Part shown: piece by piece, positions 42,546 to 51,305 of the stretch
Numbering within the stretch: position 1 is the stretch's first letter
How the letters are laid out: the number at the start of each line of letters is the position of its first letter
Source of the DNA: Butyrivibrio proteoclasticus B316
GTDB taxonomy: Bacteria > Bacillota > Clostridia > Lachnospirales > Lachnospiraceae
Reading direction: 5' to 3'
NCBI RefSeq assembly: GCF_000145035.1
Contig: NC_014387.1
Coordinates: 2,656,001 to 2,720,000 of the forward strand
Length of the DNA stretch: 64,000 nt
Notes under the pieces: generated by a model
What the model was told of the DNA's origin: nothing
The model's database searches: none
Seen by the model: only the letters and a program-made list of their open reading frames with translations
Made by a program: the position numbers and the translations under genes

Positions 42546-43607
42546 TTAAGGTGTCTTGACTGCGTTTACGATACCGTCGATTACCTGCTCAACAGAAACA
42601 TTATCGGCAACAGCTGAGTAATTAAGGCCAATTCTGTGTCTGAGGACCTGATGACTTACTGCCTTGACATCATCAGGTACAACGTAGGTTCTTCCCTGAA
42701 TAAGAGCAACCGCCTTGGCCATTTTGAGGAAAGCAATTGAAGCACGTGGGCTACATCCGATCCTTACGTACTTGCCAACTTCACAGCCCGGAATCTGGCC
42801 TGCACGTCTGCTGGCAACTACGATACTGGATATATACCACTTGATAGCCTCATCAACATATACTTTCTCGCAGATGTCCTGAACTTTATCAACATCGTTA
42901 ATAGTAAGAACAGGTGGCTCTACTCTGTTAATTGCACCGCTCTCCATCCTGTTTAGGATTTCAACTTCTTCTGATGCAAGAGGATAAGTAATAACCTCTT
43001 TTATCAGAAATCTGTCTGTCTGCGCCTCAGAAAGAGGATAAGTTCCTTCCTGTTCGATTGGGTTCTGAGTTGCGATTACAGTAAAGATATCCTCAGGCAT
43101 TCTATAAGTCTTGCCACCTATTGTAACCTGCTTCTCCTGCATTGCTTCCAGCATAGCTGACTGTGTCTTGGCACTTGAACGATTGACCTCATCCAGAAGA
43201 ACAAAGTTTGCAAATACAGGTCCAAGAATTGTCTCAAACTTGCCGTTTGCCTGATTATAAATCTGTGTTCCTATAATATCTCCCGGTAAAAGATCCGGTG
43301 TGCACTGAATTCTTGCAAACTTGCCGTCTACCGCATCTGATATAGCCTTGGCTGCCGTTGTCTTGGCAAGTCCGGGAACTGACTCTATAAGAATATGTCC
43401 GTCAGCTATAATTGCCCCTATTAAGGAAAACTTGAGCTGCTGCTGTCCAACAACCTTGGCATCATAGTAATCTGACAGCTTCTTGATCACTTCCTGAGAA
43501 TATTTGTACTCTTCCTCTGATATTTTGATCTGTTTATTTGCAGCTTGCGATATCTGCTGCCCCGGTACCATATTGTCTGATACCTGATTATTTATCTGGT
43601 CACTCAT
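42546..43607 (-). CDS. MoxR family AAA+ ATPase
   Basis: A 353-residue AAA+ ATPase. Walker A is ESVPGLAKTTAAK, Walker B is FVLLDEVNRS, and the sensor segment is TVIATQNPIEQEGTYPLSEA, the typical MoxR signature. MoxR ATPases act as chaperones that assemble or activate metal- or VWA-containing complexes. It leads the operon moxR-DUF58-small TM-VWA-VWA-TPR, with AGGAG before ATG 43607. The operon is linked to stress or oxygen tolerance in other bacteria; here its client is unknown. Confidence 0.92.
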   Translation of the reverse strand: MSDQINNQVSDNMVPGQQISQAANKQIKISEEEYKYSQEVIKKLSDYYDAKVVGQQQLKFSLIGAIIADGHILIESVPGLAKTTAAKAISDAVDGKFARIQCTPDLLPGDIIGTQIYNQANGKFETILGPVFANFVLLDEVNRSSAKTQSAMLEAMQEKQVTIGGKTYRMPEDIFTVIATQNPIEQEGTYPLSEAQTDRFLIKEVITYPLASEEVEILNRMESGAINRVEPPVLTINDVDKVQDICEKVYVDEAIKWYISSIVVASRRAGQIPGCEVGKYVRIGCSPRASIAFLKMAKAVALIQGRTYVVPDDVKAVSHQVLRHRIGLNYSAVADNVSVEQVIDGIVNAVKTP

Positions 43608-43722
43608 CTTATATCTCCTGCTTTTTTTCTTGAATATTAGTGCTTAGAGTCTATACTATTAACAATTATAAACTTCCAATTGTTACAGTAGTGGGTTATT
43701 TTACAACAAATTCTCATAAAGC

Positions 43723-43767
43723 GAAATCTGTTACCCCTTTTTCTAATGATCAGGTGTAACAGATTTC
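43723..43767 (-). terminator. Inverted repeat after metF, probable terminator
   Basis: GAAATCTGTTAC (43723-43734) and GTAACAGATTTC (43756-43767) are perfect 12-base arms with a 21-base spacer, 19 bases downstream of the metF stop. On the minus strand only a weak T tract follows, so it may act as an mRNA end-protecting structure as much as a terminator. Confidence 0.6.
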
Positions 43768-43786
43768 TATTTATCCACTATTATTT

Positions 43787-44650
43787 TTATCTGATGATCG
43801 TAGCAAGATTTCTCATGATTCCCGCTGCTATATCCGGCTTATTCATTGAATAGACATGAATATGGCTGACGCCGTTTGAAATAAGGTCGATGATCTGATC
43901 GCTGGCATAGATGATCCCGGCTTCTTTCATTTTCTCCGGATCATCAGCAAATCTATCTACCATTATTTTCATCTTCTGCGGAATCGTAGAGCCTGATAAA
44001 GCCACACTTCTTGCTACCTGCTTGGCATTAGTGATAGGCATGATTCCGGGAAGAACAGGAACATCAATCCCCTTTTCCCTGATGCGATACAGAAATTGAT
44101 AAAGAGTTGAATTATCAAAAAACATCTGTGTTGTAAGGAAGTCGCAGCCTGCTGCCACTTTCTCCTTGAGATGTTCAATATCCTCGGACTGTCTCGCACA
44201 CTCCACATGTCCCTCAGGATAGCAGGCTCCACCTATGCAGATACTGTCATCTATAGACTTGATGTCATAGATCAGCTGCATAGCATGATCATAGTCATAG
44301 CAAATACGGCCTTCTTTGGGAATATCACCGCGAAGAGCCATGATATTCTCTATTCCCTTTTCCTTGTATTCTCTGACCACCTCTTTGACATGTTCTTTGG
44401 TAGAAGAAACACAGGTCAGATGAGCAAGAACAGGAGTACCATATTTATTCTGCAGATCAGCAGCTATATTTACAGTATTCTTGCTGGTTCCACCGCCTGC
44501 GCCATAGGTTACGCTCATAAAATCAGGCTTAAGAGCAGCAATCTCAGCCGCTGCCTTTTCTACAGCCTCATATCCTGCGTCAGTCTTGGGAGGGAATACC
44601 TCAAATGAAAGGGTAACCTCTTTATCTTTTATAATATCTCTAATCTTCAT
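43787..44650 (-). CDS. metF: 5,10-methylenetetrahydrofolate reductase
   Basis: A 287-residue FAD enzyme that reduces methylene-tetrahydrofolate to methyl-tetrahydrofolate for methionine synthesis. Conserved segments: LSFEVFPPKTDAG with the catalytic Glu, FMSVTYGAGGGTS, ALRGDIPKEG and GGACYPEGHVE, and LTTQMFFDN. The length fits bacterial MetF. AGGAG precedes ATG 44650. It is the next gene after purB, with a long structured inverted repeat between them. A link between purine and one-carbon metabolism is natural, and the methionine importer lies 4 kb away. Confidence 0.95.
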   Translation of the reverse strand: MKIRDIIKDKEVTLSFEVFPPKTDAGYEAVEKAAAEIAALKPDFMSVTYGAGGGTSKNTVNIAADLQNKYGTPVLAHLTCVSSTKEHVKEVVREYKEKGIENIMALRGDIPKEGRICYDYDHAMQLIYDIKSIDDSICIGGACYPEGHVECARQSEDIEHLKEKVAAGCDFLTTQMFFDNSTLYQFLYRIREKGIDVPVLPGIMPITNAKQVARSVALSGSTIPQKMKIMVDRFADDPEKMKEAGIIYASDQIIDLISNGVSHIHVYSMNKPDIAAGIMRNLATIIR

Positions 44651-44667
44651 TATACTTTCTCCTATAT

Positions 44668-44756
44668 ATGTGTAAGATATACGGATTGCTCAAAGCCATG
44701 TAATGCCTTGTGCAAGCACAGCATTACATGACTTTGAATTCCTTTATCTTACACAT
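44668..44756 (-). repeat. Long nested inverted repeat between purB and metF
   Basis: A perfect 12-base outer pair (44668-44679, ATGTGTAAGATA, and 44745-44756) encloses a 16-base inner pair (44691-44706 and 44721-44736) whose single mismatch is a G-U wobble on the minus strand, plus a terminal TGTGC/GCACA hairpin. The purB stop codon lies inside the outer right arm, and the metF ribosome site follows at once. The G-U pair fits an RNA structure in the purB-metF transcript. It could be an attenuator, processing site or unknown cis-regulator; it does not match the SAM or THF riboswitch cores as I know them. Confidence 0.65.
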
Positions 44757-46182
44757 TGATCTCTGCCTTAACTCCAAGATCATCCTTGTTGGCATCAAGG
44801 ATTGGCTGAACTACCTCTGAAAGGAATTTCTCAACCTGATGAACACTGCAGCCAACATACTTGTTAGGATCCATTGCTGCCTTGAGATCATCAAGTGATA
44901 AATGGAAAGCAGGGTCAGCTGCGATAAGCTCAAGAAGGTTATTCTCCTTACCTTCTACCTTGACATTTCTTCCGGCTTCCATTGAAAGCTCTCTTATTCT
45001 CTCATGAAGCTCCTGTCTGTCTCCACCTGCCTTAACAGCATCCATCATGATATTCTCTGTAGCCATGAAAGGAAGCTCTGACATAAGGCGCTTCTCGATA
45101 ACCTTAGGATAAACTACAAGACCGTCTACAACATTGAGGCACAGATCAAGAACACCGTCTGTTGCAAGGAAGCCCTCCGGAATAGACAATCTCTTGTTGG
45201 CAGAGTCATCAAGTGTTCTCTCAAACCACTGTGAAACCTCTGTAATTGCAGGGTTGAGTGTATCTACAAGAACATATCTTGAAAGTGAGCAGATTCTCTC
45301 ACTTCTCATAGGATTTCTCTTATATGCCATAGCTGATGATCCAATCTGGCTCTTCTCAAATGGCTCCTCAACCTCCTTGAGGTGCTGAAGAAGTCTGATA
45401 TCCTGAGCCATCTTGGTTGCTGAAGAACAGATACCGGCAAGGACATTAATAACTTTCATGTCAATCTTACGGCTGTAAGTCTGACCTGAAACAGCCATGC
45501 ATCCCTTGAATCCCATCTTCTCAGCAAGCATAGGATCCAGCTTATCAACCTTAGTAAGATCTCCGTCAAAGAGTTCCAGGAAAGAAGCCTGTGTTCCTGT
45601 TGTTCCCTTAGAGCCAAGAAGCTTCATATTATCAAGTACATAGTCAAGATCCTCAAGATCAATTGTAAAATCCTGAAGCCAGAGACAAGCTCTTTTACCA
45701 ACTGTTGTAGGCTGTGCAGGCTGGAAGTGAGTAAATCCAAGAGTAGCCTGAGCCTTATACTTATCAGCGAACTTTGAAAGCTCTGCAATAACGTTGACAA
45801 GTTTCTTGCGGACGAGCTTAAGTGCTTCTGTCATTACAATGATATCAGTGTTATCACCAACGTAGCAGCTTGTTGCTCCAAGGTGAATGATTCCCTTTGC
45901 CTTAGGACACTGCTGTCCATATGCATATACATGGCTCATAACGTCATGTCTAACCTCTTTTTCTCTGGCGATAGCAACCTCATAGTTGATGTCGTCCTTG
46001 TGAGCCTTGAGCTCATCTATCTGTTCCTGAGTTATGTTAAGTCCGAGTTCATGCTCAATCTCAGCAAGAGCAATCCACAATCTCCTCCAGGTTCTGAACT
46101 TCATATCCTGGGAAAAGATATACTGCATCTCCTTGCTGGCATAACGCTCTGACAATGGGCTACTGTAACGATCTGTACTCAT
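44749..46182 (-). CDS. purB: Adenylosuccinate lyase
   Basis: A 477-residue enzyme of the fumarase/aspartase superfamily that splits SAICAR and adenylosuccinate in purine synthesis. The signature [17 protein letters not shown] holds the flexible catalytic loop, and [11 protein letters not shown] and [12 protein letters not shown] carry the other active-site residues. GGAGG precedes ATG 46182. It lies downstream of purF on the same strand, but 417 bases and a long inverted repeat separate them, so it may have its own promoter. metF follows. Confidence 0.96.
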   Translation of the reverse strand: MSTDRYSSPLSERYASKEMQYIFSQDMKFRTWRRLWIALAEIEHELGLNITQEQIDELKAHKDDINYEVAIAREKEVRHDVMSHVYAYGQQCPKAKGIIHLGATSCYVGDNTDIIVMTEALKLVRKKLVNVIAELSKFADKYKAQATLGFTHFQPAQPTTVGKRACLWLQDFTIDLEDLDYVLDNMKLLGSKGTTGTQASFLELFDGDLTKVDKLDPMLAEKMGFKGCMAVSGQTYSRKIDMKVINVLAGICSSATKMAQDIRLLQHLKEVEEPFEKSQIGSSAMAYKRNPMRSERICSLSRYVLVDTLNPAITEVSQWFERTLDDSANKRLSIPEGFLATDGVLDLCLNVVDGLVVYPKVIEKRLMSELPFMATENIMMDAVKAGGDRQELHERIRELSMEAGRNVKVEGKENNLLELIAADPAFHLSLDDLKAAMDPNKYVGCSVHQVEKFLSEVVQPILDANKDDLGVKAEINV

Positions 46183-46599
46183 AAAACTCCTCCTGATAAC
46201 TCAACGTTTTTATTATATTTTTTATTATGTTCTCTATAATCTATAACAGAATAATACTAAGTATTTATCTACACCATAGTACCATTACTACATCTATCCT
46301 GCAAAACTTCTCTCTATCTTACTTACACTCAAATACAGTCTACACGTAAATCATTCAAACTATCTTACTCGCAGTAACTTCTCGCAGTAGCTGGTTGCAA
46401 GTATGTATATGAAGCAGACATAAATGCGCAGTTCTCGGACGAGGAGATAATTCATAAGATGAATATACATGAACCGGCTGACTGTTTTGAACAGCGCTGA
46501 AAGGAAGCCGGTTTATGTATACGAATCCATATGAATTACGACGCAGACGAAAACAAGCATTTATGTCTGCTCATATAATAATGGTAACTCTGCCACCAA
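46183..46599. other. 417-base intergenic region with a long hairpin element (46407-46576)
   Basis: No gene with start and ribosome site is seen. At 46407-46576 lies a long, near-palindromic element. Its outer arms share GCAGACATAAATGC (46414-46427 and 46557-46570), extended by ATATGA across one bulge. Next come an 8-bp pair TAATTCAT/ATGAATTA (46448-46455 and 46531-46538), a 15-base pair ATACATGAACCGGCT/AGCCGGTTTATGTAT (46465-46479 and 46506-46520) with one G-U on the plus strand, and a CTGTT/AACAG tip. The element lies 24 bases after the purF stop. It could be a small structured RNA, a miniature inverted-repeat element or a strong transcript end. Confidence 0.65.
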
Positions 46600-48042
46600 T
46601 TATCTCTCGAATTCGCCGCGAATATCCCCTGTTGGCGGATCAACCGGGTACTTACCTGTAAAGCAGCCCTTACAGATACCAAGGTTTCCTCCAACCATCT
46701 CTTCAAGTCTCTCTATTCCAAGATATGCAAGTGAATCCGCACCAATGATCTTGCAGATATCATCTACATTTCTGTTGTAGGCGATCAGCTGATCTTTGGC
46801 AGGAACATCGGTTCCAAAGTAACAGGGCCACAAAAATGGAGGCGAACTAACTCTCATGTGAACCTCCTTAGCCCCAGCATCCCTTAACATGCGGACTATG
46901 CGGTCTGAAGTTGTTCCTCTTACTATAGAGTCATCTATCATGATGATCCTCTTACCTGCAACAGCGCTCTTTAAGGCATTAAGCTTAACCTGAACGCTGG
47001 ATTCTCTATTCTTTTGTCTGGGTTTGATAAATGTTCTTCCAATATATGAATTCTTGACGAAAGCCTGTCCGTATGGGATTCCTGACTCAAGCGCATAGCC
47101 AAGAGCCGCTACATTTCCGGATTCCGGAACACCTACAACCATGTCGGCATCTACCGGTGAATCCTTGGCAAGAAATCTTCCTGCTGCAATTCTGGCATCA
47201 TAGACGCTGATCCCATCAATCATACTGTCAGGTCTTGAGAAATATATATATTCAAAGATACAGCGTGCATGCTGCTCTTTGGGCAGACACATTGATTTGT
47301 CGGAACGGATACCGTATTCAGGAGAAATAGTAACTATCTCACCGGGCTCAACATCCCTTATAAATGTAGCTCCAATCGTATCAAGAGCACATGTCTCAGA
47401 GGCGAGAATATAGCAGTTCTCACGTCTTCCTATAACAAGTGGCTTAAATCCATAAGGATCTCTTGCTCCAATGAGTTTTCTTGGTGACATGATAACAAGA
47501 CTGTAAGCGCCTCTTATCTTCTGCATAGCCTTGCCGACAGCCTCTTCTACAGAATTGGTCACAAGTCTCTCTCTTGCTATAAGATATGCAATTACCTCTG
47601 AATCAATAGTAGTCTGGAAAATAGCACCGGTATAAGCAAGCTCATTACGAAGCTCGGGTGCATTGACAAGGTTACCGTTATGGGCAAGTCCCAGGGTTCC
47701 CTTAACATAATTAAGAACGAGCGGCTGAGCATTCTCTCTTGTGCTGCTACCAGCCGTAGAATAGCGCACATGTCCTACACCAATGTCACCTACGAGATTA
47801 TCAAGGTGCTCGGGTGTAAATGCTTCATTGACAAGCCCCATATCCTTGTAGCTTATGACCTTGCCCTTTGGTCCCGCAGTATCACTTACAGCAATACCAC
47901 AGCTCTCCTGTCCTCTGTGCTGAAGCGACACAAGTCCATAGTAGATAGACTCTGCCACATTTCCCCCATCAAAGTCATACATTCCGAATACTCCGCACTC
48001 TTCCCCCAGGTGCTTGTAACTCTCACATCTGTTCTCGCTCAT
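46600..48042 (-). CDS. purF: Amidophosphoribosyltransferase
   Basis: About 480 residues. First committed enzyme of purine synthesis, making phosphoribosylamine from PRPP and glutamine. After a short propeptide comes the N-terminal nucleophile Cys in EECGVFGMYDF. The PRPP loop is IIMIDDSIVRGTTSDR. The C-terminal GICKGCFTGKYP and CYFGTD cysteines fit the [4Fe-4S]-containing Bacillus-type enzyme. ATG 48042 is chosen because GGGAG lies 5 bases upstream; ATG 48054 has no ribosome site. A good promoter lies at 48091-48119. No purine riboswitch is seen. Confidence 0.96.
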   Translation of the reverse strand: MSENRCESYKHLGEECGVFGMYDFDGGNVAESIYYGLVSLQHRGQESCGIAVSDTAGPKGKVISYKDMGLVNEAFTPEHLDNLVGDIGVGHVRYSTAGSSTRENAQPLVLNYVKGTLGLAHNGNLVNAPELRNELAYTGAIFQTTIDSEVIAYLIARERLVTNSVEEAVGKAMQKIRGAYSLVIMSPRKLIGARDPYGFKPLVIGRRENCYILASETCALDTIGATFIRDVEPGEIVTISPEYGIRSDKSMCLPKEQHARCIFEYIYFSRPDSMIDGISVYDARIAAGRFLAKDSPVDADMVVGVPESGNVAALGYALESGIPYGQAFVKNSYIGRTFIKPRQKNRESSVQVKLNALKSAVAGKRIIMIDDSIVRGTTSDRIVRMLRDAGAKEVHMRVSSPPFLWPCYFGTDVPAKDQLIAYNRNVDDICKIIGADSLAYLGIERLEEMVGGNLGICKGCFTGKYPVDPPTGDIRGEFER

Positions 48043-48090
48043 ACGCTCTCCCATTTAATGCGAATGTAAAAAATAAATACAACAAAATGA

Positions 48091-48119
48091 ATAATATCAT
48101 CTGCCCCAAAATAAGACAA
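48091..48119 (-). promoter_or_regulatory. Probable sigma-A promoter of purF
   Basis: On the minus strand TTGTCT (48114-48119) and TATTAT (48091-48096) are 17 bases apart, about 48 bases before ATG 48042. Just upstream, TGCACATTTTGCA (48120-48132) is an imperfect dyad that could be an operator. No PurR-box match was established. Confidence 0.5.
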
Positions 48120-48195
48120 TGCACATTTTGCACTAAAATAGGACCATTTGTATCCTTATTCTCTCACGGAAAAAGAATGCAAACAGTCCCTTGTT

Positions 48196-48858
48196 TTATG
48201 ACATTTTTTTATACATATAGTTGCCCAGCATCTGGATCAGCTGAACGAAAGCAATCAAAATGATGGAGCACACGATAAGGTAATCTGTCTTGTACTGCTG
48301 ATAACCATATCTGATAGCAATATCACCGATACCGCCGCCACCGACAGTACCTGCCATTGCAGAATATCCGATAAGTGATATGACAAGGAGTACTATTCCA
48401 TTGAGCATTCTTGGAATGGATTCCTTGACATATACTCTCATGAGGATCTGAAAATTAGATGCTCCAAAAGATCTTGCTGCCTCAATCACTCCGGGATTTG
48501 TCTCACGAAGGCTTGTCTCAAAAACTCTTGCAATATAAGGAATTGCAGAAATAGTAAGGGGCACAATAGAAGCTGTTGTTCCAATGGCCTTGCCAACAAC
48601 AAGTCTTGTAAATGGGATGAGAATAACAAGCAGGATTATAAATGGAAAGCTTCTGAACACATTTACAATAAAACTTAGTATCTCATAAACGATTTTGTTG
48701 GGCTTAAGTCCGTCAGGAGCTGTAAGCGTCAGGATAATTGCAGGTATAAACCCAAGTATCACAGAAAAAAGTGTTGACCAGAATACCATATAAAGAGTCT
48801 GCTTGAAAGCATTCATTATAATATCAGTCATTCCGGTTGTTGTTAAAATTCCAGACAT
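48196..48858 (-). CDS. metI: Methionine ABC transporter permease
   Basis: A 220-residue permease with five membrane helices and the family motif EAARSFGASNFQILMRVYVKES (coupling loop to the ATPase), then LIGYSAMAGTVGGGGIGD, both typical of MetI. ATG 48858 is chosen because TTTGGAGG lies directly upstream; the 12 extra residues of the longer frame are not homologous. It follows metN by 85 bases and completes the metQ-metN-metI importer for methionine. Confidence 0.93.
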   Translation of the reverse strand: MSGILTTTGMTDIIMNAFKQTLYMVFWSTLFSVILGFIPAIILTLTAPDGLKPNKIVYEILSFIVNVFRSFPFIILLVILIPFTRLVVGKAIGTTASIVPLTISAIPYIARVFETSLRETNPGVIEAARSFGASNFQILMRVYVKESIPRMLNGIVLLVISLIGYSAMAGTVGGGGIGDIAIRYGYQQYKTDYLIVCSIILIAFVQLIQMLGNYMYKKMS

Positions 48859-48943
48859 TAATTGTTTCCTCCAAAGGGCAATGACCATGCCCATTTTTAT
48901 TCCTAAGATAATTCGCTGGCAAAAGAGCTGTTTTTCTCAGCTA

Positions 48944-49915
48944 TCAGCTGACAACTTCCCAGGTTACATCATGTGCATCCAGGAAAGCACAGGCTTTTTC
49001 AAGATTCTCTTTATCCATATTAAGGACAAGACTTCCGTAAACATCCTCACGGAAATCCTCAAGCTTAGCCCAGCAGATATTAAAGTCCGCATGAAGCTCC
49101 TGAGACATCTGTGTAACGATAGGCCTCTGATTGCCTTCTCCATAGAAAAAGAGCTTGAGGTTAACTCCTGTTGTAGGAAGCTTGTCGCTCTCTTCTCTGA
49201 GGAAATCTCTGATTTCTCTCTCCTTGGGCCAGATAAAGAGCTGCTCAGGTCTTCCAACAGCAAGTACTCTGCCGTCACTTAAGAAGGCCACTCTCTGGCA
49301 TATCTGCTTAACGACTTCCATCTGATGAGTTACAACAACTATTGTAATTCCCATCTCCTTGTTGATCTTCTGTAAAAGTGCAAGGATTTCTCTGGTAATC
49401 TCAGGGTCAAGGGCACTTGTAGCCTCGTCGCACAGCAGAAATTCAGGATCAAGAACAAGGGCTCTTGCTATGGCAACACGCTGCTTCTGTCCACCGGAAA
49501 GCTCCTTTGGTCTTGCATGTACTTTTTCTTCAAGTCCTACAAGCTTTAGAAGGCTGAGGATCTTCTCTTTGGACTCCTCCGTATTAGGATTGATACCCCA
49601 GAATTTCATAGGAAGGGCCACATTCTGATAAACATCAAGTCTCTCAAGAAGGTTAAAGCCCTGGAATATCATTCCCATTCTCTTCTGAAGGAGCCTGAGT
49701 TTCTTCTTATCCCTGATATCAACCTTCTGTCCATCTACAAGGATACTTCCGTCATCATAGGACTCAAGGCCATTTATACATCTAAGAAGCGTTGATTTTC
49801 CGGCTCCTGACTGTCCTATAATTCCGTATATCTCTCCCTTTTCAATTTCAATTGAAATATCTTTCAAAACTTCTGTCTTTTTGAAAGACTTCTTAACATT
49901 CTGAATCTGTATCAT
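48944..49915 (-). CDS. metN: Methionine ABC transporter ATP-binding protein
   Basis: A 323-residue ABC ATPase. Walker A is GQSGAGKSTLLR, the signature is LSGGQKQRVAIARAL and Walker B is FLLCDEATSALDPE. The last 80 residues (GVNLKLFFYGEGNQ to the end) form a NIL domain, the methionine-binding regulatory domain that stops transport when internal methionine is high. This makes MetN the confident call over other polar amino-acid transporters. Gene order metQ-metN-metI is conserved. Confidence 0.95.
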   Translation of the reverse strand: MIQIQNVKKSFKKTEVLKDISIEIEKGEIYGIIGQSGAGKSTLLRCINGLESYDDGSILVDGQKVDIRDKKKLRLLQKRMGMIFQGFNLLERLDVYQNVALPMKFWGINPNTEESKEKILSLLKLVGLEEKVHARPKELSGGQKQRVAIARALVLDPEFLLCDEATSALDPEITREILALLQKINKEMGITIVVVTHQMEVVKQICQRVAFLSDGRVLAVGRPEQLFIWPKEREIRDFLREESDKLPTTGVNLKLFFYGEGNQRPIVTQMSQELHADFNICWAKLEDFREDVYGSLVLNMDKENLEKACAFLDAHDVTWEVVS

Positions 49916-50061
49916 ATTCTTCGTTCTTCCATTACATAAATTAAGTCGTTTATCAACCTATAATCACAAAGTCATTCCACAGTATACCACACTTCCACCG
50001 CTTCTTCCATCGGCAACTCTACTATTGAATTCATTAACGGAACAAAAAAGGATCTTATATG

Positions 50062-50095
50062 GAAAGGCACGCTGCGGATGGGCAGCGTGCCTTTC
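50062..50095 (-). terminator. Long GC-rich hairpin between metQ and metN
   Basis: GAAAGGCACGCTGC (50062-50075) and GCAGCGTGCCTTTC (50082-50095) are perfect 14-base arms with a 6-base loop. It lies 137 bases after the metQ stop in a 316-base gap that holds no gene. It probably ends most metQ transcripts, giving excess binding protein over ATPase and permease. The T tract on the minus strand is short. Confidence 0.7.
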
Positions 50096-50231
50096 TTAGG
50101 TAGGATTTTTATGGCATATATTATGAAATATTATGGCTTCTAAAATATAGTTGGCTATGTTATGTATATTCTAATATCTGTGCATTCTTTGAATGAAACA
50201 TTCAAGCTGTCAAACTATCTGTCAGCTGCAA

Positions 50232-51170
50232 TTACTCGGCATCAATGAATGATGTGATAACTGCTCCCTTGTAAGTCTCATCAATGTAGGCCTGAACCTT
50301 CTCAGATGTAAGAGCCTTGATAAGAGCCTTGGTCTTTTCTGACTCTTCGTTACCCTGCTTAACAACAAGGAAGTTTGTTCTCTTAACTGTTGCCTCTGCA
50401 TCAAATTCCTCGATATCAAGAGCAGGATACTTAGCAGGAAGTTCTGCTTCAAGAGCATAGTTTCCGTTTATTGTAGCTGCATCAAGATCAGGAAGTGAAA
50501 GTGGAAGGCTTGCTGCCTCAAGTGGAGTGATCACATATCCGTGAGGGTTAGCCTCTTTATCATTAGTAAGTGAATCCTCTGTGTAATTAGCATCTGTTCC
50601 GAAACCACCGTTTGATACAAGAAGTCCCTTCTGAACAAGGAGATCGATTCCACGAAGTCCGTTATCAGGATCGTTAGGAATACCAATTGTTGCTCCGTCA
50701 GGAAGATCCTCAAGTGATGTGTATTTCTGTGAATAGATACCCATTGGCTCGATATGAACGCCTGCTACTGCTGCAAGATGAAGACCTGCATCTGCATTCT
50801 GCTGATTCATATAGCCAAGAGTCTGGAAATAGTTGGCATCAAGTTCACCCTGTTCAAGAGAAGTATTAGGAAGTACATAGTCTGAAAATACTACTGTCTC
50901 AAGTGTCCATCCATCCTCTGCAAGAACATCTTTAACAATGTTATCAAGGATCTCAGCGTGTGGAACAGGTGTTGCACCAACTGTAATAGTCTTATCTCCT
51001 GCGTCTGCACTGTCAGCAGGTGCTGCCTCTGTCTGAGTCTCTTCTTTTACTTCTGCTGTCTGATCTGCAGTCTCATTTGCTGATGAAGCTTCTGTGCTGC
51101 CGCAGCCTGTAAGTGCACCGAATGAAAGTGCAGCTGCAAGTACTACTGATGTAAATAGTCTCTTTTTCAT
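50232..51170 (-). CDS. metQ: Methionine-binding lipoprotein
   Basis: A 312-residue lipoprotein with signal and lipobox (LSFGALTGCGST, Cys23) and an NlpA/MetQ-type binding domain (TITVGATPVPHAEILDNI, LEQGELDANYFQTLGYM, IGIPNDPDNGLRGIDLL). It captures methionine outside the membrane for MetNI. The acidic Glu/Ala-rich linker after the lipobox is longer than usual. A promoter candidate lies upstream (51230-51258). No SAM riboswitch is visible in the 135-base upstream gap. Confidence 0.94.
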   Translation of the reverse strand: MKKRLFTSVVLAAALSFGALTGCGSTEASSANETADQTAEVKEETQTEAAPADSADAGDKTITVGATPVPHAEILDNIVKDVLAEDGWTLETVVFSDYVLPNTSLEQGELDANYFQTLGYMNQQNADAGLHLAAVAGVHIEPMGIYSQKYTSLEDLPDGATIGIPNDPDNGLRGIDLLVQKGLLVSNGGFGTDANYTEDSLTNDKEANPHGYVITPLEAASLPLSLPDLDAATINGNYALEAELPAKYPALDIEEFDAEATVKRTNFLVVKQGNEESEKTKALIKALTSEKVQAYIDETYKGAVITSFIDAE

Positions 51171-51229
51171 AATTTATAATTCCTCCTCAACCCGCATATA
51201 AATTACCTGCGGTTTATTAACTTGAACTT

Positions 51230-51258
51230 ATAATATACCACAACAAATATCTTGTGAA
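51230..51258 (-). promoter_or_regulatory. Probable sigma-A promoter of metQ
   Basis: On the minus strand TTCACA (51253-51258) and TATTAT (51230-51235) are separated by 17 bases, 59 bases before ATG 51170. The leader between them and the start can form a small hairpin (AACCGCA/TGCGGGTT), which is too short for a known riboswitch. Confidence 0.45.
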
Positions 51259-51305
51259 TTATCCAAAATTTATATCATGCTATAACCTTAAGCTATAAGT
51301 GATAT

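Noticed and set aside
44651..44748. Possible THF or SAM riboswitch before metF
   Set aside because: The stems are strong but the conserved ligand-binding cores of those classes are absent, so it is listed only as an unassigned structure.
46381..46501. Open plus-strand frame reading AGCKYVYEADINAQFSDEEI and ending EPADCFEQR before a stop
   Set aside because: It has no start codon or ribosome site, is only about 40 codons long and lies inside a long palindrome, which can create protein-like frames by chance.
51171..51305. Possible SAM riboswitch before metQ
   Set aside because: None of the conserved S-box core strings is present and the leader is too short.
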